In this document: in pieces, positions 48,809 to 60,400 of the stretch | Numbering within the stretch: the first letter of the stretch is position 1 | How the letters are laid out: the number at the start of each line of letters is the position of its first letter | From: Thinopyrum elongatum | Taxonomy: Eukaryota; Streptophyta; Magnoliopsida; Poales; Poaceae | NCBI GenBank assembly: GCA_011799875.1 | Contig: CM022300.1 | Location: forward strand, 234,248,807-234,312,806 | Length of the DNA: 64,000 nt | Direction: 5' to 3' | The notes under the pieces: generated by a model | Seen by the model: the letters and a program-made list of their open reading frames with translations, nothing else | What the model was told of the DNA's origin: nothing | Databases searched by the model: none | Position numbers and translations under genes: made by a program

Positions 48809-48961
48809 AGGGACCTGCAGAAGCATTCACACACCCCTCTCACCATTCTCGATCTCCAAATCTCCGCCTTCTTCTTCCTCCGCTCCAAAACAAAGCGGTT
48901 TCCCAATCCTCCGTCACCGCGCGCGTCCGCATCTCCCTCGGTCCACAGCTCCGCCTTCGCC

Positions 48962-51900
48962 ATGCCTCCCAAAGGAGAAAAGGGGAAGACGGGGAAGTCC
49001 TCAAGGACGGAGACCCAGGCGCAGATGAAAAGGCAGAAGTACGCGCTCTTCGCTCCGACGCTCACGGGGGCGGATCTGAAGGCCAAGTTCCAAGGCATGT
49101 GGGCCGCGAGGACCAAGGCGCATCCGGCCACCCGCGTCCGCCCAGCCACCGACGAGAGCGAAGTGAGCAAGTACCCCTTCTTCGCTTGCTACTTTTGGTG
49201 CGGGCTCTGCCCACCGTACTCGGATTTCTTTAGCGACGTCATGTACACCTTCAACCTCCGTCTGCTGGATCTCACACCGAATGCCGTATCCACCATGGCA
49301 ATATTTGCGCATCTGTGCGAGAACTTCATCGGCGTCGCACCCAACACCGCGCTGTTCAGGCATTACTTCACTCCCCGTGCTGAAAAGGGGGAGCCTCTCA
49401 CTGTTGGCGTCTCGTTCGTTTCAAGATTGGGCGCCAAGGAGCATTATCTGAAGGGGGATCTCCGCCCAAGATGGGGAGAAATCCGGTCTGAATGGTGTTG
49501 GATCATTGACGACGAGCCGCCACCATACTGTGAGCTTCGCAAGACCCCAGCAGCGCGTGGCACAGACTGGAGCGATCTGGATCCCCAGGACAAAAAGCTG
49601 GAGATTGCCGCTGCCAGGATCATACGGCTCAGGGAGGCCGGGCTCACCATAGGGATGGTTGGCGCAGACTTCCTCCGCCGCCGCATTGCTCCTCTGCAGC
49701 AGAGAGGAAGGCCGGCCTCTGATTGGAAGAACCCAGCCGATATCATGCGGTTGCGCCCTGGACTGATCAACAACTTCACAGTTCTGCAACACGACTTTTT
49801 CATGCGAGAACTGTTCAAGCAAGAGACAGATCCAGAACAGCGCGACAAGGCGTTCACGCTGCCGAAGCACATCGTGCCCCTTTGCAACAACTCCGCATTG
49901 AGTGCAATCATCGCTATGATGCCGCTCTGCAATGCGCACAGCGTTGAAGCAACTTGGGACGTGCCGCTCGAAGAAGACGTGCGGCGATTCTTTGACTCCA
50001 CGGTCGAAAAGCAGGTCCGGGTGGAAGAGTGGCTCGTCCGCAACACCACTGAGCAAGAAATAGAATTCATTGCTCGAAGAGTGGAGGAGGGCAGGCTCGC
50101 CAGGGAAGCTGGCGATTTTGGTTATACTTTGGTGGAGCTCGACGAGGCACAAAAGGAGAGCCTTGCCGAGCAGGGGATGCTTGCCAGGAAGGGCGAGCTC
50201 GCCGCACCCGGCAAGGATGTCGGGCCAAGCCAGCCTGCCGACGAGTCAGGCAGCTCGGAGGATGAGGGCTCCTCTTCCGAGGAGGGCACCGAAAGCCCAC
50301 CGCAGTCAGAGTCCCCAGCCCCTCTGAGGAGGAATCGCCTTCGCAGGCTTGGCAAAGTGGCTGAGCGGCAAGAAGTTCAACAACCGCCGGAGCGCCGTTC
50401 GACGCGCTCGACCGCGGCAAGGGCTGGTGCTGCGGGAGCGTCTCACGCGGCCCCGGCAACTGGAGCAGGGTCATCAAAGACCGCTGCTACTACCCCCGCC
50501 AAGCGGCCAAGGAGCCCAGCTCCCCCTCCTCCCCCTCCTCACACGGAGGCGGACTTTGATTTTTCCGCTCTCAGCGAAGAGGACGACGAGGAAGAGTAAG
50601 TTCCCTTGCCGCGACCCTCAATCTTTTTAAGATTTTGTTTCTGTCCTCACTTGTCGCGCTCCGGCCCTGCTTCCGCAGGGAGGAAACTTTGGCGGAGAGG
50701 ACAAGGAAGAGAGCTAAGGTCTCGACGAGCAAGACCGTGGTGGTCGTCGAAGATGAGCCCACGGCAACCACCGGGAGAGCGTCTGAGACCGTCCTGACCA
50801 GCTCGGAGCCCAGCCCTCGTTGCAGCCCCCAGCGCAGCCCCCAGCGTAAGTATTTCAACTACCTTTCGCTGGCGGTCGCTGAGGAACAAGCATTTTGTTA
50901 CTGACATCTTTGGGCGTGTAGGAGAGGAGCAGCAAGTGGAGCCATCTGAAGATGCCCCAGAAGTACCACCCCCCTCGACCACACCGCCAAGGAGAAGATC
51001 TCCGGTAAGGGCTCCCACTAGCGAGCCGAGCCACGAAGAGGAGCCGGCAAGCGCCGAAGTGCCAAGCACCAGCGCTGGCGACCCCACCCCAATGACAAAC
51101 GTTGACGGGGGAGGGGAGCCCACCGCTCTTGAGCTCAACACGGGTAAACCCACTTGCTGCAAAACTCTTTCTGCTTTCTTTCTTTTGTCTTCTTGAATTT
51201 CTTCCTGAAGCTCTTTCTGCCTTACTTCTCGGGTTGGCAGAGCCCTCCTCGGTGGAGCCAATGAACATTGACTGTTCTGCCGAGGAGAACACCACAGGGG
51301 CCGTCGACGACGAGGCCGCCAAGGCCGCCGCTGCCAAGGCCGACAAGCTGGCAGCCGACAAGCTTGCCGACGAAGAAACTGCCAATGCTGCCGAAGAGGC
51401 CGGCAAGGCCGCCGAGGATAATACCGCCAAGGTGCCCACCGATGAAGCCGCCAAGGCTGCTGAAGCTGAGGCCGCCCAGAAGGCTGCTGAGGAGGCCGGC
51501 GAGGGAGCCGGTGGTCGTACTGATGGCCCTAAGGCCACAGGAGCGCCAGGCGCTACTCCGACCACGGGTCCTTCAACCACTGACGAGGCGGCAGCGCCCA
51601 ACTCGCCTCCGCCAAGCAAATACGTCCGGGTCGGCGAGAACGTCTACGTCAGCCTCCCCTGGACGGTGGGCTCCAGAGCGCCAACCGAGGAGGATGTTGT
51701 GGACGAGGAGATCCTTGCCGCTGCCGGGCTCCAGCTTGTGGATGCGCCAGGCGCCAGCAGTAGCAGCACGTCTGAAGAGGAGCAACTGCTTCAAAAGCTG
51801 CTGAATCTTCATCGTGCCCGACGGGAGAAGCTAGCTTCCAGGGAGGCGCTCATCGAGAAGGCCGAAGCTGACATGTTGAGGCGCGCGGAGATCTTGGCGG

Positions 51901-52979
51901 ATGTCCGCGCGCGATCTCTTAATGCGTTAGAGGCCAAGCGGGCACAGCTGGCTGAAGAACGGCAGGCCCTCCTCCTGATGAAGCAAGACATTGAACAAAA
52001 ACAGGAGGAGACCACCAAGGAGTTGTCTGCTCGGGCTGGTGATCTGAACCAGCGGAAAGTGGACCTTGATGCCCACGAAGAAGAACTTGCCGAGCGCAAG
52101 AGGAAACTTGTCGAAACCCTCCGACAGAAAGACGAGGAGGTGGCAAGACTTGTCGCAGAGCGGACCCAGGGGCAGGCACAAAAACACCAGAAGGAAATCG
52201 AAGCCTTGGCCCAAGAGTACGCCAGCAAGTTGGTGGAGGCCACCAACGCTGTCGCTGCTGCAGAAGTGAACAGGAAGGAAACGGAGGAGAAAGTGGCAAG
52301 ACTAGAGGCCGCCCTCAAGGCAAACGGTGACAAGCTCTCAATGCTTGAAAGTGAGAGGGCAAAGGTGACCCACACTTTGGCGGAGATGCAAGTTACCATA
52401 GCCAAGAAGAACAATCTGCTTGCCGCCGCCAATGACTCCAGAGCAGACCTGAAGCTGAAACTGACCATGCTGAAGGAGACGCTCGACACCACCAGAAAGC
52501 ACAAAGGGCTTCTAATGGCAGAGCTCCAGAAGGAAAAGGGTCTGCTTCAAGACGCTATTGCAACCCACAAGAAGTTCCGGGATAACGTGGGGATCTTCAC
52601 AGACAGGCTTGCCAGCGCAGCCGAGGACATCGACAAGGAGCTGACTGCCCTGAAGGTGCCGGACTTCGGGTACTCCACCGACAAGAACACGCAAACTAGC
52701 GTCAAGCTAGCCGAGTTCTTCGACGGAGTAGTAGAAGCACTCCAACAGCTCCAAGTCAATCACAAGGCTCAACTGGCCGACGAGTCACGCAGGCTTTGCC
52801 GGGGAGTTCTCCGGAGGTTGTTGGTGAAGATAGCATACAGAAACCCGGGCGTCGACTTCAGCAACATCTTCAAAAGCTTGCCGAAGGGATACGACCCCGC
52901 GCCACTAGAGGCCCTTGTCGCGCCCATCGTGGAGAGGGTGGACCAAATCCAGAGAGTCGAAGGCGAGCACCGCAATTAG
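48962..52979 (+). CDS. antisense gene of the Tat-type element, four exons, intact in this arm
   Basis: Exons 48962-50595, 50679-50845, 50922-51143 and 51241-52979. The introns (83, 76 and 97 bp) are all GT...AG and join in frame to 1253 codons. Residues about 60-300 resemble Transposase_28 ('putative gypsy type transposon'), with LTPNAVSTMAIFAHLCENF as the clearest block. An acidic Ser/Pro stretch follows (about 400-545). Exon 4 holds an Ala/Glu/Lys repeat (about 690-760) and a long coiled coil (about 855-1120). Start chosen for its ATG after a TATA-like box and because the copy at 31202 starts alike. The gene runs opposite to pol, between pol and the 3' LTR. Antisense ORFs in this place are known for Tat elements, role unknown. 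Splicing is predicted from sequence, not shown. Confidence 0.7.
50596..50678 (+). other. intron 1 of the antisense gene
   Basis: Donor GAAGA|GTAAGT, acceptor TTCCGCAG|GGAGG, phase 2. Without splicing the frame stops at 50597-50599. Confidence 0.65.
50846..50921 (+). other. intron 2 of the antisense gene
   Basis: Donor CCAGC|GTAAGTATTT, acceptor GGGCGTGTAG|GAGAGG, phase 1. It is AT-richer than the exons around it. Confidence 0.7.
51144..51240 (+). other. intron 3 of the antisense gene
   Basis: Donor CACGG|GTAAAC, T-rich body, acceptor GGTTGGCAG|AGCCC, phase 1. An intron-like stretch at the same place exists in the decayed copy (29033-29143, minus). Confidence 0.65.
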
Positions 52980-53816
52980 AGAGCCCATTCTTCTCCCTCC
53001 TTGCCGCCGCTAGACATGTTAAAGAACAATTTGTTTAAGCCGCGGCAACTTATCTTGTAATATAACATGCAATATTTTGAAGTTAATGCATGTCATCTCC
53101 CTTGAGCAATTTCTTTCTTTGTGTGTACTTGCCCTACTCTTATAGGAAACTTGCCGGTGCGCGCACCATCGCCGCGAGCGCTGGGTGCGGGAATCCAGCA
53201 GCCTGCTGGCGGTGCCGCTGCCGGCAAGCAAACTTGTCGCGCTCAGTGCAGCCACTTAGGTTGTTGAGCGGACTCGAAACAAGGTAAGGACGCGACCGAT
53301 TACGCTTAGGTTCCGTCGCGCACAGGTTTTCCATACAAAGAGTAGTATCGTTCAAGAAAAATAACCTTGAAAATAAAAAAGAATTTGGTTATTCAAACTT
53401 TGGCACTTAGCTTTGTCGCTGATCTCTCCGCGGCAAGGTCTTGTCACTGCTTGCCGCTGCCTTCTACCCGGCAAGGCAAAGTTTCTTTGAACGACGCCTG
53501 GTCCATATCATTATCCCATCCCCCCCGGCAAACTTGTGCGCGAGGGAAGCTTCTGCCTTTTTGAGAAAAAGAAAGAAGAGAAAATAAAGATATAGGAGCT
53601 TGGCGGCTCGTTAATGCTTACCGGGGAGGCTGTACTGCACAGTATGTCAGATAATCATGCAAAATAAAAGTAAACATGAAATCGTCAAAAACGGCGAAAT
53701 ACAAAAGCTTTATTTATGCACAGGGTCTGCGCCTGGCTTTGTACAAAGGATTACATGCAACAGCGGCAAGACTTGTACAAAAGGTGGTTGCCGGGGAAGG
53801 GCCCGGCAACCGCGCC
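52980..53816. other. convergent 3' region between antisense gene and pol (left arm)
   Basis: 837 bp between two stop codons that face each other. It has AATAAA on plus at 53372 and 53583, a perfect hairpin at 53786-53811, and a minus-strand AATAAA (plus 53709-53714). Several CTTGCCG/CGGCAAG words occur. No coding region. Confidence 0.5.
53786..53811. terminator. perfect stem-loop just after the pol stop (left arm)
   Basis: GGTTGCCGGG and CCCGGCAACC form a 10-bp perfect stem with a 6-base loop, 5 bp from the pol stop codon at 53817-53819. Its use as an RNA 3' end signal is a guess. Confidence 0.5.
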
Positions 53817-54342
53817 TTATGGAAAAAACTTACGGAGATGCTCAATGTTCCAGGAATTGATCACTGGAATGCCATCCCCGGTCTCCAGGCGGACAGCGCC
53901 GGGCCTGGTGACTCGTTTCACCCGATAAGGGCCTTCCCACTTCGGCGTCAACTTGTTTGAATTCTTGGCCGACTGAACGCGCCGAAGAACAAGGTCGCCT
54001 TCCTCGAGACTTCTGGAATTAACTTTGCGGCTATGGTAGCGACGCAAAGCTTGCTGGTAGCGAGCAGCTCTCACAGCAGCCTGAAGACGATCCTCCTCGA
54101 GGAGCATAGCGTCATCTTGCCGCAGTTGCTCTTGCTCAAGCTCATCGTAAGCGAGCACTCGAGGTGACCCGTATACGAGTTCCGTGGGGAGAACTGCCTC
54201 TGCTCCATAAACTAGAGCAAAAGGCGTCTGGCCAGTAGCTCGATTTGGCGTCGTCCTGATCGACCAAAGAACCACTGGCAGCTCCTCGATCCAGTTTTTG
54301 CCGCACTTGCGCAGCCTGTCGAAAGTTCTCGTCTTGAGCCCA
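53817..54342 (-). pseudogene. C-terminal integrase fragment of pol (minus, left arm)
   Basis: Encodes about 174 residues from GLKTRTFDRLRKCGKNW to the end (EHLRKFFP), inverse to 56088-56613. It contains the post-catalytic integrase region and C-terminal domain. It is cut at 54342, where homology to the plus copy stops and a plus-oriented RNase H begins. Confidence 0.85.
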
Positions 54343-55000
54343 TGACAGAGCCGAGTTTTGGCAGAGTTTGTCGCAGAATGGACACCAACGCCAGACGAAG
54401 AAATCCCAGAGATGACTCTCCCCGGCAAGGAGACAAGCAAAGAGTGGCTTATGTACTTTGATGGTGCCTTTTCGCTGCAAGGCGCCGGTGCTGGCGTACT
54501 GCTTGTCGCACCCACCGGAGAGCACCTCAAGTACGTGGTCCAAATGCACTTTCCCAAGGAACAGGCGACGAACAATACTGCAGAATATGAGGGGTTGCTT
54601 GCCGGTCTCAGGATCGTGGCAGACCTTGGGATCAAGAAGCTTATTGTCAGGGGAGATTCGCAGCTTGTCGTCAGGCAAGTGAACAAGAACTACCAATGCC
54701 CATTGATGGAAGCTTATGTAGATGAGGTGAGGAAGTTGGAAGAACGCTTTGACGGCCTACAAATGGAGCACGTCCCACGTGCTGAGAATGATGTTGCCGA
54801 TGGTTTGTCAAAGCGCGCCGCACTCAAATTGCCTGTGGAGCCAGGCACTTTTGTGCTCCAACTAACTCAGCCATCCGTGACGCCATCAGTAGGGCAAGGC
54901 AGGAAGAGGAAGTTGGCTTCTCGCGACTACTTCCCGGCAGAGCTCCCCGAAGCCGCCGGCAAGAAGGCTGCCAAAGCCAGCGCCAAAGATTCAGAGGGGC

Positions 55001-55330
55001 AACTTGCTCCGACAAGGCCTCACGCTCTTGTCGTTGAAGCGGGTGCTCCTAGGCTAGAGGCAAAGGGGCAACTTGCTCCGACAAGACTCCGGGTCCTTGT
55101 CGTTGAAGCAGGCGCTCCTGATCGAAGCGCTCAGGAGCAAGATGCTCCGACGAGGCCTTGGGCTTCCATCGTTGAAGCAACTGCTCCCGACAAGCTTGTT
55201 GAAGGACAGCACGCTCCAGCAGGGCCCCAGGCTCTTGTCGTTGAGGCGGCTGTTCCCGCCAAGCTCGTCGGGGAACGGCCGGCTCTGGTAGAGCGACGAG
55301 CTCTTGCCGTAGGGCCTGATGTTCCCGCAG
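55001..55330 (+). repeat. 69-bp in-frame tandem repeat in the pol linker
   Basis: Units start at 55001, 55070, 55139 and 55208, exactly 69 bp apart, with a degenerate fifth. Each encodes 23 residues of the type LAPTR...LVVEAGAP. The same array is in the minus copy at about 63386-63715. Confidence 0.8.
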
Positions 55331-55404
55331 CAGAAGAAATGCCTTTAGTCCTCGTTGTCGAGCCACAGGCTCCAGCGTGGGCGCAGCAGATCGTCCGTTT
55401 CCTT

Positions 55405-55407
55405 TAG
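55405..55407 (+). other. TAG nonsense codon in plus pol
   Basis: TAG here. The homologous codon in the minus pol copy (63312-63314 region) is CAG. Confidence 0.8.
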
Positions 55408-56618
55408 ACAGGAGAACTTCCCGAAGAGCAGGAAGAAGCGGAGAAAGTAGCCCGACGGTCCAATATGTATCAATTTGTCGATGACATGCTGTGCAGAAAA
55501 AGACCAAACGGTGTGAAATTGAAGTGTATTCCCCGGGAAGAAGGACAGGAGCTGTTGGCGGAGATTCATGGAGGCATATGTGGTCACCACATAGGGTCAA
55601 GAGCCCTTGTTGGAAAGGCTTTCCGGCAAGGTTTCTTTTGGCCCACCGCCCTCCAGGATGCAACTGCACTAGTAACCAAGTGTGAAGCGTGCCAGTTTCA
55701 TTCCAAGCAGATTCATCAGCCAGCTCAAGCTCTCCAGACATTCCCTCTCTCCTGGCCATTTTCGGCCTGGGGGCTCGACATCCTCGGCCCCTTTCCCCGT
55801 GCCACCGGGGGCTTCGAGTACTTGTATGTGGCCATCGACAAGTTTACGAAGTGGCCAGAAGTGGAAGCAGTGAGGAAGGTGACAGCACAATCAGCCATCA
55901 AGTTCTTCAAGGGAATTGTTTGTCGCTTTGGTGTTCCTAACAGGATCATCACAGACAACGGTACCCAGTTCACGAGCCACGCCTTCATGCAGTATGCCGA
56001 AGACCTTGGCGCCAAGGTCTGTTTCGCTTCTGTTGCTCACCCCCGAAGCAACGGTCAAGCTGAAAGGGCAAATGCTGAAGTGCTGCGTGGGCTCAAGACG
56101 AGAACTTTCGACAGGCTGCGCAAGTGCGGCAAAAACTGGATCGAGGAGCTGCCAGTGGTTCTTTGGTCGATCAGGACGACGCCAAATCGAGCTACTGGCC
56201 AGACGCCTTTTGCTCTAGTTTATGGAGCAGAGGCAGTTCTCCCCACGGAACTCGTATACGGGTCACCTCGAGTGCTCGCTTACGATGAGCTTGAGCAAGA
56301 GCAACTGCGGCAAGATGACGTTGTGCTCCTCGAGGAGGATCGTCTTCAGGCTGCTGTGAGAGCTGCTCGCTACCAGCAAGCTTTGCGTCGCTACCATAGC
56401 CGCAAAGTTAATGCCAGAAGTCTCGAGGAAGGCGACCTTGTTCTTCGGCGCGTTCAGTCGGCCAAGAATTCAAACAAGTTGACGCCGAAGTGGGAAGGCC
56501 CTTATCGGGTGAAACGAGTCACCAGGCCCGGCGCTGTCCACCTGGAGACCGGGGATGGCATTCCAGTGATCAATTCCTGGAACATTGAGCATCTCCGTAA
56601 GTTTTTTCCATAAGGCGC

Positions 56619-56644
56619 GGTTGCCGGGCCCTTCCCCGGCAACC
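56619..56644. terminator. perfect stem-loop just after the pol stop (right arm)
   Basis: Mirror copy of 53786-53811, 5 bp after the pol stop. AATAAA follows at 56716-56721, about 100 bp after the stop, and is a possible polyadenylation signal. Confidence 0.5.
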
Positions 56645-57450
56645 ACCTTTTGTACAAGTCTTGCCGCTGTTGCATGTAATCCTTTGTACAAAGCCAAGCG
56701 CAGACCCTGTGCATAAATAAAGCTTTTGTATTTCGCAGTTTTTGACGATTTCATGTTTACTTTTATTTTGCATGATTATCTGACATACTGTGCAGTACAG
56801 CCTCCCCGGTAAGCATTAACGAGCCGCCAAGCTCCTATATCTTTATTTTCTCTTCTTTCTTTTTCTCAAAAAGACAGAAGCTTCCCTCGCGCACAAGTTT
56901 GCCGGGGGGGATGGGATAATGATATGGACCAGGCGTCATTCAAAGAAACTTTGCCTTGCCGGGTAGAAGGCAGCGGCAAGCAGTGACAAGACCTTGCCGC
57001 GGAGAGATCAGCGACAAAGCTAAGTGCCAAAGTTTGAATAACCAAATTCTTTTTTATTTTCAAGGTTATTTTCCTTGAACGATACTACTCTTTGTATGGA
57101 AAACCTGTGCGCGACGGAACCTAAGCGTAATCGGTCGTGCCCTTACCTTGTTTCGAGTCCGCTCAACAACCTAATTGGCCGCACTGAGCGCGACAAGGTT
57201 GCTTGCTGGCAGCGGCACCGCCAGCAGGCTGCTGGAGTCCCGTACCCAGCGCTCGCGGCAATGGTGCGCGCACTGGCAAGTTTCCTATAAGCGTAGGGCA
57301 AGTACACATAAAGAAAGAAATTGCTCAAGGGAGATGACATGCATTAACTTCAAAATATTGCATGTTATATTACAAGATAAGTTGCCGCGGCTTAAACAGA
57401 TTGTTCTTTAACATGTCTAGCGGCGGCAAGGAGGGAGAAGAATGGGCTCT
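56645..57450. other. convergent 3' region (right arm)
   Basis: Mirror of 52980-53785 with a few substitutions. It contains AATAAA on plus (56716) and on minus (about 56842-56847 in plus coordinates). No coding region. Confidence 0.5.
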
Positions 57451-60400
57451 CTAATTGCGGTGCTCGCCTTCGACTCTCTGGATTTGGTCCACCCTCTCCA
57501 CGATGGGCGCGACAAGGGCCTCTAGTGGCGCGGGGTCATATCCCTTCGGCAAGCTTTTGAAGATGTTGCTGAAGTCGACGCCCGGGTTTCTGTATGCTAT
57601 CTTCACCAACAACCTCCGGAGAACTCCCCGGCAAAGCCTGCGTGACTCGTCGGCCAGTTGAGCCTTGTGATTGACTTGGAGCTGTTGGAGTGCTTCTACT
57701 ACTCCGTCGAAGAACTCGGCTAGCTTGACGCTAGTTTGCGTGTTCTTGTCGGTGGAGTACCCGAAGTCCGGCACCTTCAGGGCAGTCAGCTCCTTGTCGA
57801 TGTCCTCGGCTACGCTGGCAAGCCTGTCTGTGAAGATCCCCACGTTATCCCTGAACTTCTTGTGGGTTGCAATAGCGTCTTGAAGCAGACCCTTTTCCTT
57901 CTGGAGCTCTGCCATTAGAAGCCCTTCGCGCTTTCTGGTGGTGTCGAGCGTCTCCTTCAGCATGGTCAGTTTCAGCTTCAGGTCTGCTCTGGAGTCATTG
58001 GCGGCGGCAAGCAGATTGTTCTTCTTGGCTATGGTAACTTGCATCTCCGCCAAAGTGTGGGTCACCTTTGCCCTCTCACTTTCAAGCGTTGAGAGCTTGT
58101 CACCGTTTGCCTTGAGGGCGGCCTCTAGTCTTGCCACTTTCTCCTCCGTTTCCTTCCTGTTCACTTCTGCAGCAGCGACAGCGTTGGTGGCCTCCACCAA
58201 CTTGCTGGCGTACTCTTGGGCCAAGGCTTCGATTTCCTTCTGGTGTTTTTGTGCCTGCCCCTGGGTCCGCTCTGCGACAAGTCTTGCCACCTCCTCGCCT
58301 TTCTGTCGGAGGGTTTCGGCAAGTTTCCTCTTGCGCTCGGCAAGTTCTTCTTCGTGGGCATCAAGGTCCACTTTCCGCTGATTCAGATCACCGGCCCGAG
58401 CAGACAACTCCTTGGCGGTCTCCTCCTGTTTTTGTTCAATGTCTTGCTTCATCAGGAGGAGGGCCTGCCGTTCTTCGGCCAGCTGTGCCCGCTTGGCCTC
58501 TAACGCATTAAGAGATCGCGCGCGGACATCCGCCAAGATCTCCGCGCGCCTCAACATGTCAGCTTCGGCCTTCTCGATGAGTGCCTCCCTGGAAGCTAGC
58601 TTTTCCCGTCGGGCGCGATGAAGATTCAGCAGCTTTTGAAGCAGTTGCTCCTCTTCAGACGTGCTGCTACTGCTGGCGCCTGGCGCATCCACAAGCTGGA
58701 GCCCGGCAGCGGCAAGGATCTCCTCGTCCACAACATCCTCCTCGGTTGGCGCTCTGGAGCCCACCGTCCAGGGGAGGCTGACGTAGACATTCTCGCCGAC
58801 CCGGACGTATTTGCTTGGTGGAGGCGAGTTGGGCGCTGCCGCCTCGTCAGTGGTTAAAGGACCCGTGGTCGGAGTAGCGCCTGGCGCTCCTGTGGCCTCA
58901 GGGCCGTCAGTACGACCACCGGCTCCCTCGCCGGCCTCCTCAGCAGCCTTCTGGGCGGCCTCAGCTTCAGCAGCCTTGGCGGCTTCATCGGTGGGCGCCT
59001 TGGCGGTATTATCCTCGGCGGCCTTGCCGGCCTCTTCGGCAGCATTGGCAGTTTCTTCGTCGGCAAGCTTGTCGGCTGCCAGCTTGTCGGCCTTGGCAGC
59101 GGCGGCCTTGGCGGCCTCGTCGTCGACGGCACCTGTGGTGTTCTCCTCGGCAGAAGAGTCAATGTTCATTGGCTCCACCGAGGAGGGCTCTGCCAACCCG
59201 AGAAGTAAGGCAAAAAGAGCTTCAGAAAGAAATTCAAGAAGACAAAAGAAAGAAAGCAGAAAGAGTTTTGCAGCAAGTGGGTTTACCCGTGTTGAGCTCA
59301 AGAGCGGTGGGCTCCCCTCCCCCGTCAACGTTTGTCATTGGGGTGGGGTCGCCAGCGCTGGTGCTTGGCACTTCGGCGCTTGCCGGCTCCTCTTCGTGGC
59401 TCGGCTCGCTAGTGGGAGCCCTTACCGGAGATCTTCTCCTTGGCGGTGTGGTCGAGGGGGGTGGTACTTCTGGAGCACCTTCAGATGGCTCCACTTGCTG
59501 CTCCTCTCCTACACGCCCAAAGATGTCAGTAACAAAATGCTTGTTCCTCAGCGACCGCCAGCGAAAGGTAGTTGAAATACTTACGCTGGGGGCTGCGCTG
59601 GGGGCTGCAACGAGGGCTGGGCTCCGAGCTGGTCGGGACGGTCTCAGACGCTCTCCCGGTGGTTGCCATGGGCTCATCTTCGACGACCACCACGGTCTTG
59701 CTCGTCGAGACCTTAGCTCTCTTCCTTGTCCTCTCCGCCAAAGTTTCCTCCCTGCGGAAGCAAGGCCGGAGCGTGACAAGTGAGGACAGAAACAAAACCT
59801 TACAAAGATTGAGGGTCGCGGCAAGGGAACTTACTCTTCCTCGTCGTCCTCTTCGCTGAGAGCGGAAAAATCAAAATCCGCCTCCGTGTGAGGAGGGGGA
59901 GGAGGGGGAGCTGGGCTCCTTGGCCGCTTGGCGGGGGTAGTAGCAGCGGTCTTTGATGACCCTGCTCCAGTTGCCGGGGCCGCGTGAGACACTCCCGCAG
60001 CACCAGCCCTTGCCGCGGTCGAGCGCGTCGAACGGCGCTCCGGCGGTTGTTGAACTTCTTGCCGCTCAGCCACTTTGCCAAGCCTGCGAAGGCGTTTCCT
60101 CCTCAGAGGGGCTGGGGACTCTGACTGCGGTGGGCTTTCGGTGCCCTCCTCGGAAGAGGAGCCCTCATCCTCCGAGCTGCCTGACTCGTCGGCAGGCTGG
60201 CTTGGCCCGACATCCTTGCCGGGTGCGGCGAGCTCGCCCTTCCCAGCAAGCATCCCCTGCTCGGCAAGGCTCTCCTTTTGTGCCTCGTCGAGCTCTGCCA
60301 AAGTATAACCAAAATCGCCAGCTTCCCTGGCGAGCCTGTCCTCCTCCACTCTTCGAGCAATGAATTCTATTTCTTGCTCAGTGGTGTTGCGGACGAGCCA

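Larger units (their letters stand above)
54343..56613 (+). pseudogene. pol fragment: archaeal-type RNase H, repeat linker, full integrase
   Basis: Begins inside pol. RNase H (RVT_3 type): DGA at about 54463, TAEYEGLLAGL, RGDSQLV, then ENDVADGLSK supply the four acidic positions. A linker of 23-residue repeats follows (55001-55330). A TAG at 55405-55407 interrupts where the sister copy has CAG. Integrase: zinc-binding H-H-C-C (EIHGG...CEACQ), then D (GLDILGP), D (ITDNGTQF) and E (NGQAERAN), and a C-terminal domain to the stop at 56611-56613. Integrase would insert the cDNA. With its 5' part missing, this cannot be a working polyprotein. A second RNase H of this type after the first is the mark of Tat elements. 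Only this one is in view. Confidence 0.85.

Noticed and set aside
49421..50152. 243- and 208-residue minus-strand ORFs (mirror at 60278-61009)
   Set aside because: Shadows of exon 1 of the antisense gene, with no domain.
48962..50599. Two separate antisense genes (48962-50599 and 51102-52979)
   Set aside because: The open frames are better joined by three GT-AG introns in compatible phases. The apparent start at 51102 lies upstream of intron 3 in another frame.
51809..52504. 231-residue Ser/Ala-rich minus-strand ORF
   Set aside because: Shadow of the coiled-coil exon of the antisense gene. The coiled-coil frame is clearly the real one.
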